A DNA stretch of 36,377 bases from Flavobacteriaceae bacterium CG2_30_34_30 (GCA_001873105.1 MNYN01000030.1:1-36377), one strand, 5' to 3'. Positions 1 to 7,097 are shown, counted from the first letter of the stretch. Notes: a model not told the origin generated them from the letters alone. A program made the numbers and translations.

Positions 1-74
1 TCAACTTGCACCCTAATATTATTTTTTCTTTTATCTAAAAAAACATGCCCCTTATTATGCCCCCAGAATCCAAA

Positions 75-103
75 AAGCCCGTAAACACAGGGTTTACAGG
101 CTT
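75..103 (-). terminator. Rho-independent terminator of the tmRNA gene
   Basis: Arms 75-86 and 92-103 form a 12-bp stem with one G-U pair around a 5-nt loop. On the minus strand the stem is followed by a run of T (positions 72-76). It lies directly downstream of the tmRNA 3' end, so it most likely ends tmRNA transcription. Confidence 0.85.
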
Positions 104-108
104 AAAAG

Positions 109-503
109 TGGAGTCGGAGGGATTCGAACCCTCGTCCAAACAAGTAATAAAAAAGCTTTCTACACGCTTAGTTTTTATTTACTTTTCGTGATAAAGCCGG
201 TCAAAAACTACCAAATTTATCCTTATTCCCAATTGAGCTTCAAAACCACATCAGGATCCTATGGTTTCTAGGTTTACTTTTACGATGTCTCTATATCAAA
301 TGCCGCAAACCAAGGCCGTTGAGAGACATCCTGCTTGCCCGCCTTGCGGGCCGAGGCATTACCTTACTTTATTCGGGTTATGCAGCTAGGGCGTAGTTAT
401 CTTCGCCGTTTAAAAAGTGTGAATTATGATATTTACGAGCTGTAACCCAGCGCTCGACGTGCTTACCATTTCATTAGTCTTGCTGTCAAAACCAGTCGAC
501 CCC
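109..503 (-). ncRNA. ssrA: transfer-messenger RNA (tmRNA)
   Basis: tmRNA rescues ribosomes stalled on broken mRNAs and tags the nascent protein for degradation. On the minus strand the 5' end GGGGUCGACUGGUUUUGACAG (pieces at 503-483) and the 3' end with the T-arm GGUUCGAAUCC and GACUCCA are both classical. GGGGUCG pairs with CGACUCC to make the alanine-type acceptor stem with one G-U pair. The discriminator A is at 109 and CCA is not encoded. The tag frame lies at 378-407 and reads GEDNYALAA followed by TAA, a Bacteroidota-like tag ending in ALAA. The length is 395 nt. A GC-rich hairpin (337-351) sits in the pseudoknot region after the tag. I am very sure of the identity and fairly sure of the ends. 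Confidence 0.97.
378..407 (-). other. tmRNA tag-peptide reading frame (GEDNYALAA-stop)
   Basis: Read on the minus strand from 407, the codons GGC GAA GAT AAC TAC GCC CTA GCT GCA TAA encode GEDNYALAA and a stop. The terminal ALAA is the usual protease-recognition end of tmRNA tags. The exact resume codon is uncertain: one more upstream codon (AAC) could be included. Confidence 0.85.
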
Positions 504-533
504 TAAAAAATGATTTTCGCTTGTTGCGAAGGG

Positions 534-565
534 CAAAGATACGGCTTAAAATCTTATCTTTGCAA
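534..565 (-). promoter_or_regulatory. Putative tmRNA promoter (TTG-N21-TATCTTTG)
   Basis: On the minus strand TATCTTTG (541-534) matches the Bacteroidota -7 consensus TAnnTTTG, and a TTG lies 21 nt upstream. The box is about 30 nt from the mature tmRNA 5' end, which fits a short precursor leader removed by RNase P. Confidence 0.55.
555..562 (+). promoter_or_regulatory. Putative -7 box for the lysine-ketoglutarate reductase gene
   Basis: TATCTTTG matches TAnnTTTG 35 bp before the ATG at 598. I find no TTG at the usual 17-23 nt spacing; the nearest upstream is 28 nt away. It overlaps the upstream part of the divergent tmRNA promoter. Confidence 0.4.
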
Positions 566-597
566 TCCTATTTTATTCACAACAAAAAATATTCCAA

Positions 598-1806
598 ATG
601 CCAATTACCTTTGCAATTATTAAAGAACGTAAAAATCCACCCGATAGACGTGTCGTGTTTTCCCCTGAAAAATGCCAAGAAGTCATACAAAAGTTTCCGG
701 AAGCTCATATTAAAGTGGAAACTTCTGACATTCGAATTTTTAAGGATGAAGTCTATCGAAAAAAAGGGTTTGAAGTGCGTGAAGATATTTCCGATTGCGA
801 TGTGATGATAGGCGTTAAAGAGGTGCCTATTTCAGCTTTAATTTCTAATAAAACTTACTTTTTCTTTAGTCACACCATAAAAAAACAACCCTACAATCGA
901 AATTTATTACAGGCTATTTTAGAAAAAAATATTCAATTATACGATCACGAAACCATTGTAACTAAAGAAGGAAATCGGCTTATAGGCTTTGGTCGTTATG
1001 CAGGATTGGTTGGTACGTACAACGGATTTCGTGCATTGGGATTACGAGATACTCTTTTTCATCTGCCCAAGGTGGAAACGCTGCCGGATTTGGAAGCTGT
1101 AAAGAAAGAATTGCTTAAAATAAAATTACCCAACATTAAAATTGTATTAACGGGAAGTGGCAAAGTGGCACACGGTGCTAAAGAAATTTTGGATCACCTA
1201 AAAATTAAACAAGTTGAGATAAATGAGTATCTTTCAAAATCATTTTCAGAGCCTGTTTTTTGTTTAATCGACGTTTTAGACTACAACAAACGAAAAGATG
1301 GTACAATAGCTGAAAAACACGATTTTTATACAAATCCGGAAGCGTATGAATCTAATTTTATGCGTTTTGCAAAAGTTAGTGATATGCTAATTACCGGTCA
1401 TTTTTATGGAAATGGTGCACCATACTTATTTACTCGTGAGGATGCAAAACTGCCGGATTTTAAAATAAACTTAATTGCTGATATTTCTTGTGATATTGAT
1501 GGTCCCATAGCATCAACTATACGTGCATCTACTATTGCCGAACCTTTTTATGGCTATGACTCTAAAAGTGAAAGTGAAGTTGCTTTTAATGCCAAAGGAG
1601 CTATTACTGTAATGGCGGTAGATAATTTGCCTTGCGAATTGCCTAAAGATGCAAGTGAAGGTTTTGGAGAAATGTTTATCAAAAACGTGATTCCTGCTTT
1701 TTTTAATGGGGATAAAAATGGCGTTTTAAAACGTGCACTAGTAACCAAAGATGGGAAACTTACCAAAAGATTTTCCTATTTACAAGATTTTGTAGATGGT
1801 AAATAA
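598..1806 (+). CDS. Lysine-ketoglutarate reductase (saccharopine-forming, AASS N-terminal type)
   Basis: The 402-residue protein resembles the lysine-ketoglutarate reductase half of the bifunctional AASS enzyme, which joins L-lysine and 2-oxoglutarate into saccharopine using NADPH. Segments shared with that family are KEVPISALISNKTYFFFSHT (about residues 74-93), a run around LLQAILEKNIQLYDHE, and GFGRYAGLVG (about 134-143). It has the alanine-dehydrogenase/PNT-like N-terminal fold and a Rossmann segment near IVLTGSGKVAHGA. The C-terminal half with GHFYGNGAPYLFTRED and ADISCDIDGPIAST is also typical. It is cytoplasmic, with no signal peptide. The partner saccharopine dehydrogenase is 2.8 kb downstream, separated by a minus-strand operon. 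Such proteins are often annotated only as NAD(P)-dependent oxidoreductase. The start is the ATG at 598 and a terminator follows at 1832. Confidence 0.82.
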   Translation: MPITFAIIKERKNPPDRRVVFSPEKCQEVIQKFPEAHIKVETSDIRIFKDEVYRKKGFEVREDISDCDVMIGVKEVPISALISNKTYFFFSHTIKKQPYNRNLLQAILEKNIQLYDHETIVTKEGNRLIGFGRYAGLVGTYNGFRALGLRDTLFHLPKVETLPDLEAVKKELLKIKLPNIKIVLTGSGKVAHGAKEILDHLKIKQVEINEYLSKSFSEPVFCLIDVLDYNKRKDGTIAEKHDFYTNPEAYESNFMRFAKVSDMLITGHFYGNGAPYLFTREDAKLPDFKINLIADISCDIDGPIASTIRASTIAEPFYGYDSKSESEVAFNAKGAITVMAVDNLPCELPKDASEGFGEMFIKNVIPAFFNGDKNGVLKRALVTKDGKLTKRFSYLQDFVDGK

Positions 1807-1831
1807 GGTATGTTTTAAACCAAGATGAAAT

Positions 1832-1860
1832 TGTCCGGTATAATGCCGGACAGTTTTTTT
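1832..1860 (+). terminator. Rho-independent terminator after the reductase gene
   Basis: TGTCCGG (1832-1838) pairs with CCGGACA (1846-1852) around a 7-nt loop, followed by a T run at 1854-1860. It lies 26 bp after the stop codon. The T run reaches the stop codon of the convergent creD gene. Confidence 0.85.
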
Positions 1861-3199
1861 ATTTCTGCCAGTCAATCTTTTTTGAGGAAAACATGATTAT
1901 TGCTAGAATGATAAATAAACCGATACTTCCGGTTAAGAGCGCATAATTTTCCAATTGGATAATAATATAGATATAACTATACAGCACACCCAAAGAAAAA
2001 CAAATCAGTAACGGAAATTTCAAACCTTTGAGAATGGTTTTTGAATATAGGGTAATCAATGTCAAGACGGATATAGCTGCAATAAGATAAGCTTTTAAAA
2101 AGGAACTGTGTTCTGAAATAGATATAAGCAATGTATAAAACATTACCAATGCCAGACCAATCATTACATATTGAAAAGGGTGTATGTAAATCTTACTTAT
2201 TAATTGGATTAAAAAGAAAACAAGTAAGGTCAAGCCAATAACTAAAATTCCATATTTAGCGGTTCGTTCACTTTTTTGATATTCATCTACAGGAACGATT
2301 AATTGCGTGCCAAAAGCAAATTTGTTTAAGTCAGGTAAAGGTTCAAAAAATGACTGTTCAAACTGCCTGTTTATCTGTAGAATATTCCAAGAGGCTTTAA
2401 AACCTGTATCTGATATCTCTCTCGAGCCGTCTTCTGGCAAAAACTCACCTATAAAACTTGGGGAATGCCAATTACTTTCCATAGTTGCAGAAGTTTCCTT
2501 ACCTAATGGAATAAAAGAAACGCTTTGACTTCCGTTCACTTTCATTTGGAAGGAAAAATCACTAGGTTTTGTATTTAATGCCTGATTTGAAAATGCTTCA
2601 CTTTCCAAAGTATTCAGATAATTGGTATCATATTTTGGAATCATATGTAAAGTTTCTGCATTAAAATTTACTTCTAATGTATTTCGGATACCTTTTAAAT
2701 TGGAAGTTTTTACCAAAATGGTTGCTTTATCCCAAAGAACATTCTCTTCTGAAATGTCGTTTTCTTTAAAATCAATTACAGGAAAATTTCCTTTAAAATG
2801 AATGTCTGATTGAAATACTACAGACTCATAAATACTTCGGTTTAGAGGTTTTGTTGTAACTTTAGAATCTATAACTAATTGTTCCGGAAAGAAATAAGCA
2901 TAGTTGATTAAAACTTCTTGTGTTGTAATAAACTTATTTAAACCTTCCTGAGATACTTTTTGTTCCTTAAAAGTTTTGTAGGGGATTTTTAATATTGGTC
3001 CGGAAATAACAATTTCATTTCCCCATTTTTCATTGATTTCATTAACCACTTCTTTTTGCCTGTTTGATCTTTCTGAAATTAAATTTTTTACAAATTCCAA
3101 AGGTATAAGTAGTACCAAAAATAAAAACCCTACCACGAGCATTTTTACTGTAATAGAGTTGCGTAACCAATAACTGAATTTACTTGTGTTTTGTTCCAT
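1859..3199 (-). CDS. creD: CreD-family inner-membrane protein
   Basis: The 446-residue protein matches the CreD family (E. coli CreD is about 450 residues), an inner-membrane protein linked to envelope integrity and beta-lactam response. One N-terminal membrane segment (about 20-36) is followed by a large periplasmic domain (about 40-310) with family-typical stretches such as GPILKIPYKT. Five or six C-terminal membrane segments run from about residue 318 (GILVIGLTLLVFFLI) to the end. It is the last gene of a minus-strand set with a winged-helix regulator and a small membrane protein. A 24-bp candidate operator at 3211-3234, 12 bp before the ATG, suggests control by that regulator. The biochemical role of CreD is not well defined. 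It converges with the reductase gene. Confidence 0.88.
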   Translation of the reverse strand: MEQNTSKFSYWLRNSITVKMLVVGFLFLVLLIPLEFVKNLISERSNRQKEVVNEINEKWGNEIVISGPILKIPYKTFKEQKVSQEGLNKFITTQEVLINYAYFFPEQLVIDSKVTTKPLNRSIYESVVFQSDIHFKGNFPVIDFKENDISEENVLWDKATILVKTSNLKGIRNTLEVNFNAETLHMIPKYDTNYLNTLESEAFSNQALNTKPSDFSFQMKVNGSQSVSFIPLGKETSATMESNWHSPSFIGEFLPEDGSREISDTGFKASWNILQINRQFEQSFFEPLPDLNKFAFGTQLIVPVDEYQKSERTAKYGILVIGLTLLVFFLIQLISKIYIHPFQYVMIGLALVMFYTLLISISEHSSFLKAYLIAAISVLTLITLYSKTILKGLKFPLLICFSLGVLYSYIYIIIQLENYALLTGSIGLFIILAIIMFSSKKIDWQK

Positions 3200-3210
3200 A
3201 AAAGTTAAAT

Positions 3211-3234
3211 TTAAAGTACTTTAAATTTCAAAGT
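3211..3234 (-). promoter_or_regulatory. Candidate operator B, upstream of creD
   Basis: This 24-bp site begins on the plus strand with TTAAAGTACTTT and ends with TTTCAAAGT. It differs from the site at 4157-4180 at only 3 of 24 positions. It contains the palindrome AAAGTACTTT and an overlapping inverted repeat ACTTT/AAAGT. It sits between the regulator gene and creD, so creD probably has its own regulated promoter. Confidence 0.65.
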
Positions 3235-3259
3235 ATATTAATAAATAAGAGATTAGATG

Positions 3260-3547
3260 CTAATTAATTAATTTTTCAAGTGCTTCAATATGTTTTTTAA
3301 AGGCAGTGTTACCCATTTTTGTAATACTATAACGAGTATTAGGTTTTCGGTCGATAAATGATTTTTCTACTGAAATATAAGCAGCTGATTCCAGGGTTTT
3401 TAAATGGCTTGCCAAATTACCGTCTGTTACTTCCAATAATTCTTTTAACCTGTTAAAATCAGTGTCCTCGTTTACAACAAGAATTGACATAATACCCAAC
3501 CTTATGCGATGATCAAATAATTTATTTATGCCGTCTATAATTCCCAC
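3260..3547 (-). CDS. Winged-helix transcriptional regulator (HTH_34/PF13601-like)
   Basis: This is a 95-residue DNA-binding protein in a single-domain winged-helix layout. The recognition region is DFNRLKELLEVTDGNLASHLKTLE with the wing RKPNTRYSITKMG, typical of the small ArsR/MarR-like family PF13601. The chosen start is GTG at 3547 (VGIIDGINKLFDHRIRLG), 2 bp after the stop of the preceding gene. A longer frame from 3655 only adds translated overlap with that gene. The gene lies between a membrane protein and creD. Two matching palindromic sites precede both flanking transcription units, so autoregulation and control of creD are likely. The signal sensed is unknown. Confidence 0.85.
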   Translation of the reverse strand: MGIIDGINKLFDHRIRLGIMSILVVNEDTDFNRLKELLEVTDGNLASHLKTLESAAYISVEKSFIDRKPNTRYSITKMGNTAFKKHIEALEKLIN

Positions 3548-3549
3548 GG

Positions 3550-4155
3550 TTATATTTTTTTCTCTTGAACATACATCAAAGCCCCATAAATAATATGAAA
3601 TAATCCAAAACCAATGACCCAGAACCAAAAGCCATATCCGGGAAGGGAAGCACAAATAAGACCGATGATTATTTGTGCATAGCCCAAGTATTTTATATTC
3701 CCAACCGTATATTTTGACGCATTTACCAAAGCAAGTCCATAAAAAATTAGCATTAGAGAAGCAGTTAATCCATAATGCTGGCTGTTTAATTTTATAAGTA
3801 TATATATTCCTCCTGTAGCAAGTGGGATAAAAAAGTTGATTAATAAACGTTTTGTTGTACTATCCCATATTTTTTCCTCATTTTTTTTGGCAGTTCTTGA
3901 GGTTAAAAGAACTGCAGTAACAATACTCAAAACAGCTACTGACATAAGTAATATGACTAACATTTTAAAATTCCAACTATGCAGCGTTAAAGTTCCTGTT
4001 TTTGGAAATAAATAAAAATAAGCTATGACAGCGCCTAGAATAGCATACAAGCCTGCAAAAATTCCGGAAAGACCGCTCAATGATATAAAACGTGAAGAGC
4101 GGTTCATTAGTTGTTTAATTTCACTAATGTCTTTTAAATAATCTTTTTGTCCCAT
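3550..4155 (-). CDS. Conserved-type multi-pass membrane protein of the creD operon
   Basis: The product is a 201-residue membrane protein of unknown function. A soluble N-terminus (MGQKDYLKDISEIKQLMNRS) precedes about six hydrophobic segments, including LSGLSGIFAGLYAILGAVIA, FKMLVILLMSVAVLSIV and LGYAQIIIGLICASLPGYG. No catalytic motif is visible. It is the first gene of the minus-strand operon, and the next gene's GTG starts 2 bp after its stop, so translation is probably coupled. The site at 4157-4180 ends 1 bp before its ATG. Its position suggests it works with the winged-helix regulator, perhaps as a membrane sensor or anti-regulator, but that is inference only. Confidence 0.8.
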   Translation of the reverse strand: MGQKDYLKDISEIKQLMNRSSRFISLSGLSGIFAGLYAILGAVIAYFYLFPKTGTLTLHSWNFKMLVILLMSVAVLSIVTAVLLTSRTAKKNEEKIWDSTTKRLLINFFIPLATGGIYILIKLNSQHYGLTASLMLIFYGLALVNASKYTVGNIKYLGYAQIIIGLICASLPGYGFWFWVIGFGLFHIIYGALMYVQEKKI

Positions 4156-4156
4156 G

Positions 4157-4180
4157 TTAAAGTACTTTGAAATACAAAGT
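4157..4180 (-). promoter_or_regulatory. Candidate operator A, upstream of the membrane protein-regulator operon
   Basis: The site holds AAAGTACTTT (perfect palindrome) and, overlapping it, ACTTTG and CAAAGT as an inverted repeat with a 5-bp spacer. It is 21/24 identical to the site at 3211-3234. It sits immediately before the ATG at 4155, where a bound repressor would block transcription or translation initiation. Confidence 0.65.
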
Positions 4181-4230
4181 AAAATATAAATTTTATTATA
4201 TCCAAATTTTCAAACTAATAATTTTAAAAT

Positions 4231-4380
4231 AAAAAACAGGAAAAACCCCTTTTTATTTCAGGCAAAGTACTCTTGACCCATATAGCTTAAATAGCGCATC
4301 TTTGAATATGCTTTATTGATTGGGGAGTTAATAGTAGCGGCTAAAAAAAAGTGGTTCTGAAAAGGGTCACTTTTTTTATT
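4231..4380. repeat. Non-coding element, copy 1
   Basis: This lies in the 485-bp gap 4156-4640. It starts with AAAAAACAGGAAAAACCC, has ATTGGGGAGTTAATA at 4319, and ends in a hairpin with AAAAAAAGTG (4344-4353) and CACTTTTTTT (4368-4377). The same three landmarks in the same order occur in the copy at 6841-6969. No ORF fits. It could be a small RNA with a terminator, or an upstream regulatory element of the minus-strand operon. The rest of the gap (4381-4640) is AT-rich and holds only one possible 20-codon ORF. Confidence 0.5.
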
Positions 4381-4508
4381 CCTATTTGTTGATATTTCAG
4401 CGTCTATTTTTTTTAAACTTATTTTTTATCTATGTTATTTTATTCAAATATTAATAGGTTTGTTTTTTAAAAATTATTACTTTTCAAAAGAAATCGTACC
4501 TTTAGCTC

Positions 4509-4571
4509 ATGATGTTTATTTATAAAAAACAACTCGCTGAAATGCCTTGGATCTTAATTCCGGGATTATAG
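4509..4571 (+). CDS. Possible 20-residue leader ORF upstream of saccharopine dehydrogenase
   Basis: ATG ATG at 4509 opens a short frame MMFIYKKQLAEMPWILIPGL ending in TAG at 4571, 69 bp before the dehydrogenase ATG. TACCTTTA, a near match to the -7 consensus, lies at 4497-4504. It may be chance; there is no other support for expression. Confidence 0.15.
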   Translation: MMFIYKKQLAEMPWILIPGL

Positions 4572-4640
4572 TTTTTTTTCTACTTCTAGTTTATTATTCC
4601 TTTCACTTTCTTTTTATTCATTTTTAAATTAAAACACACT

Positions 4641-5774
4641 ATGAGCAACATAATAGTATTAGGTGCCGGTATGGTTGGTTCCACAATGGCAATCGATTTG
4701 GCAAAAAAGCACTCGGTTACTATAACCGATTTTAATAAAGCAGCATTAGATAATGCTGTTAAGAAGTGTAACAATCTTATCCCAATTGCATTAGATGTAA
4801 CCAATAAAGAAACGCTTCAGAAAACAATTCATCCTTTTGATTTAGTACTTTGCGCAGTGCCCGGGTATTTAGGATTTGAAACTTTAAAATCTATTATTGA
4901 AGCGGAAAAAAATGTTATTGACATTTCCTTTTTCCCCGAAAATGCTTTTGAATTACATGAGCTTGCAAAACAAAAAAATGTAACAGCTATTGTAGATTGT
5001 GGTGTAGCTCCCGGAATGGGAAATATTATTTTAGGCTATTATAATGAAAAACTAAACCTTACTGATTTTGAATGTTTGGTAGGTGGATTACCTAAGAGTA
5101 AAAAATGGCCTTTTAATTACAAAGCACCTTTTTCTCCGGTAGATGTTATTGAAGAATATACACGCCCTGCTAGATACATAGAAAATGGGAATGTGGTTAT
5201 AAAAGAGGCTCTATCTGATGTAGAATTGGTTGATTTTGAAAATATAGGTACCCTAGAGTCCTTTAATTCCGATGGTTTGCGCTCTATTCTTCTTACAATG
5301 GCGCATATTCCAAATATGAAAGAAAAAACATTGCGGTATCCCGGACACATTGAATACATAAATGTGTTGAAAAAGAGCGGATTTTTTAATAAAGAAAAAA
5401 TGATGGTAAATGGTGTTGCAATTTCTCCTTTGGAATTTTCATCAAAAATTTTGTTTAAGGAATGGAAATTAGGCAATTTGGAAGAAGAAATTACCGTAAT
5501 GCGACTTACCCTAAAAGGAACAGATAAAAATGGAAAAAACAAAACCATTGTGTATAGTTTATACGATGAATTTTGCAAGGAAACCAACGCATCTTCTATG
5601 GCAAGAACCACCGGTTATACTGCTACAGCTGCTGCTAATCTTTTTTTAGACGGAATTTTTACTGAAAAAGGAGTCTTTCCACCAGAGCTTGTAGGAAAAC
5701 ATGAAAAATGTTTCACGTATTTTCTGCACTATTTAAAAGAAAGAAATGTACAGTATATTAAAACGGAAAAATAA
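4641..5774 (+). CDS. Saccharopine dehydrogenase (glutamate-forming, AASS C-terminal type)
   Basis: The 377-residue protein belongs to the saccharopine dehydrogenase NADP-binding family. It would oxidise saccharopine to glutamate and 2-aminoadipate semialdehyde, completing the first part of lysine breakdown begun by the reductase at 598-1806. The N-terminal Rossmann fold has GAGMVG (GxGxxG, residues 8-13) after a short beta strand. VDCGVAPGMGNIILGYY (about 121-137) and EYTRPARYIENG are typical of the family. The C-terminal part includes ARTTGYTATAAANLFLDG. The length matches monofunctional members. It is cytoplasmic. A homospermidine synthase-type or other COG1748 function cannot be fully excluded, but the matching reductase nearby favours the lysine pathway. 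Confidence 0.82.
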   Translation: MSNIIVLGAGMVGSTMAIDLAKKHSVTITDFNKAALDNAVKKCNNLIPIALDVTNKETLQKTIHPFDLVLCAVPGYLGFETLKSIIEAEKNVIDISFFPENAFELHELAKQKNVTAIVDCGVAPGMGNIILGYYNEKLNLTDFECLVGGLPKSKKWPFNYKAPFSPVDVIEEYTRPARYIENGNVVIKEALSDVELVDFENIGTLESFNSDGLRSILLTMAHIPNMKEKTLRYPGHIEYINVLKKSGFFNKEKMMVNGVAISPLEFSSKILFKEWKLGNLEEEITVMRLTLKGTDKNGKNKTIVYSLYDEFCKETNASSMARTTGYTATAAANLFLDGIFTEKGVFPPELVGKHEKCFTYFLHYLKERNVQYIKTEK

Positions 5775-5822
5775 CTAATACAAATCAAAGCGAATTGGAA
5801 AAAACCATATAAGTAGGAGAAA

Positions 5823-6680
5823 TTATATTTTAAAAATACCCCCAACCGCCATCATTCTTTGAAGAAAGAAAAAGTGTTGTGATGCTTCGTCTATTGGATT
5901 GCTTGTTGTGCGAATATCTTGCATATCGATATAGCCGCCTTTTAGTTCAGCTTGAAAAAAGAAGTGCTTAAAGAAGGTTAGATTTATGCCCGTTTTTAAA
6001 GATACGCCATATCCTGCTACGTGAAATTCGTCGTTTCTTTCCTTTCCTAATAAAGTGGAATTTGTTTTTGGATATAACATGCCGCCTCCAATGCCTTCGG
6101 TAAGGTTTACTTGAAATGTATCGGTATTTTTAATATGAAATAATGCAGAAATATCGTCTATTCTTGCGATTTCTGCATTTATATAATTTAGCCCGTCAGT
6201 ATGTTCGAATATTAAAAATTCTTTTGTAAATTCTATATTTTCGTTGGAATAAATACCATTAAATGCAGAGCCTTCTTCAGAAGTTGGTAAGTTAATATTT
6301 CCTGTAATTTTTCCAAATTGATTTTGGGTTACTACATATTTCATGTGGTCTAAACCTAAAGAAATGGAATACTGATTAGAAAAAAAATACCCAATCCTAA
6401 AATTGGTTTGAGGTATGGTCATATTTGCAGGGTTAATATAATCACTGCTATATCCTTTTGGTTTGTCGTGTGCTTTTACATCTTGTAGGGTAAAATTATA
6501 GTCGGCACCTTTAAAATGAATATCAGATTTTGAATAGTTTTCTCGATTACCTCCATAATAAACAAAAAATTTTCCTTTATTGTTTTCAGTATATTTAGGG
6601 GTTTCTGAGGTTTGTGAATGTACATTAAAATTAAAAAAAAATGTTAATAGTAGTAGGGTAATTCTTTTAGGTTTTAGCAT
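5823..6680 (-). CDS. Secreted or outer-membrane beta-barrel-like protein
   Basis: I do not recognise a named family. The protein, about 285 residues, starts MLKPKRITLLLLTFFFNFNVHSQ, a clear signal peptide with cleavage near SQ. A longer frame begins with GTG at 6701, but the ATG at 6680 gives a standard signal peptide and is preferred. The mature part has alternating hydrophobic and polar strands rich in aromatic residues (GKFFVYYGGNRENYS, NFRIGYFFSNQYSISLGLDH, FFFQAELKGGYIDM) and ends with a hydrophobic strand plus aromatic residue (GGIFKI), as outer-membrane barrels do. It converges with the saccharopine dehydrogenase gene with a 48-bp gap. Non-coding element copy 2 lies about 160 bp upstream of its start. 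Confidence 0.7.
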   Translation of the reverse strand: MLKPKRITLLLLTFFFNFNVHSQTSETPKYTENNKGKFFVYYGGNRENYSKSDIHFKGADYNFTLQDVKAHDKPKGYSSDYINPANMTIPQTNFRIGYFFSNQYSISLGLDHMKYVVTQNQFGKITGNINLPTSEEGSAFNGIYSNENIEFTKEFLIFEHTDGLNYINAEIARIDDISALFHIKNTDTFQVNLTEGIGGGMLYPKTNSTLLGKERNDEFHVAGYGVSLKTGINLTFFKHFFFQAELKGGYIDMQDIRTTSNPIDEASQHFFFLQRMMAVGGIFKI

Positions 6681-6840
6681 TACTGGGTATGATTTTACCA
6701 CTTAGACGATTAAGGGTTACCTAGTTTACAATTCCAATTAGATAAATTTTTCAGCAACTATTTTTTTTTAAAAAAGGGGATTAGCAAGTAATGCTTTATA
6801 GCAACTTAATTAGGAAAGATATTAATTAATTTTTCCTATT

Positions 6841-6969
6841 AAAAAACAGGAAAAACCCTCTTGATTGGTACTTGTTATTTACCCATCTTTACAACATCTT
6901 ATTAATTGGGGATTTAATAAGTTTTATTTGAATTAAAAAGGGTTTTGCAATTTCGTGAAACCCTTTTTT
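6841..6969. repeat. Non-coding element, copy 2
   Basis: This is in the gap of about 415 bp between 6680 and 7098. It shares AAAAAACAGGAAAAACCC with copy 1 at 4231, then ATTGGGGATTTAATA at 6905 and a strong hairpin at 6935-6969. Spacing between the two conserved blocks is 64 bp here and 88 bp in copy 1, so the ends are conserved and the middle is not. TTTTTCCT at 6831-6838 pairs with AGGAAAAA at 6848-6855, giving an extra hairpin absent from copy 1. I see nothing else in the rest of the gap. Confidence 0.5.
6935..6969. terminator. Strong bidirectional terminator-like hairpin
   Basis: AAAAAGGGTTT (6935-6945) is a perfect 11-bp inverted repeat of AAACCCTTTTT (6958-6968) with a 12-nt loop and T runs on both strands. 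No coding gene ends next to it on the plus strand, which suggests a short plus-strand transcript ends here, or termination of minus-strand transcripts. Confidence 0.6.
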
Positions 6970-7097
6970 GATGTTAGATTTTAAATCAATTAGAAATAGA
7001 TTTGTCAATTAAATTTTTACTTTTTTATTGCATTAAAAGTTATTTTAAGACATTAGTTTTACTTTTTGGAGATGTCTAGAGTTTTAATAATTGATTT

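Noticed and set aside
3548-3655. Longer N-terminus for the winged-helix regulator starting at 3655
   Set aside because: It lies inside the membrane-protein gene in another frame and gives an odd Trp/Cys-rich sequence; the GTG at 3547 follows the upstream stop by 2 bp and begins exactly at the conserved domain.
6681-6701. GTG start at 6701 for the barrel-like protein
   Set aside because: The ATG at 6680 yields a clean signal peptide; the extension would add seven residues before it.
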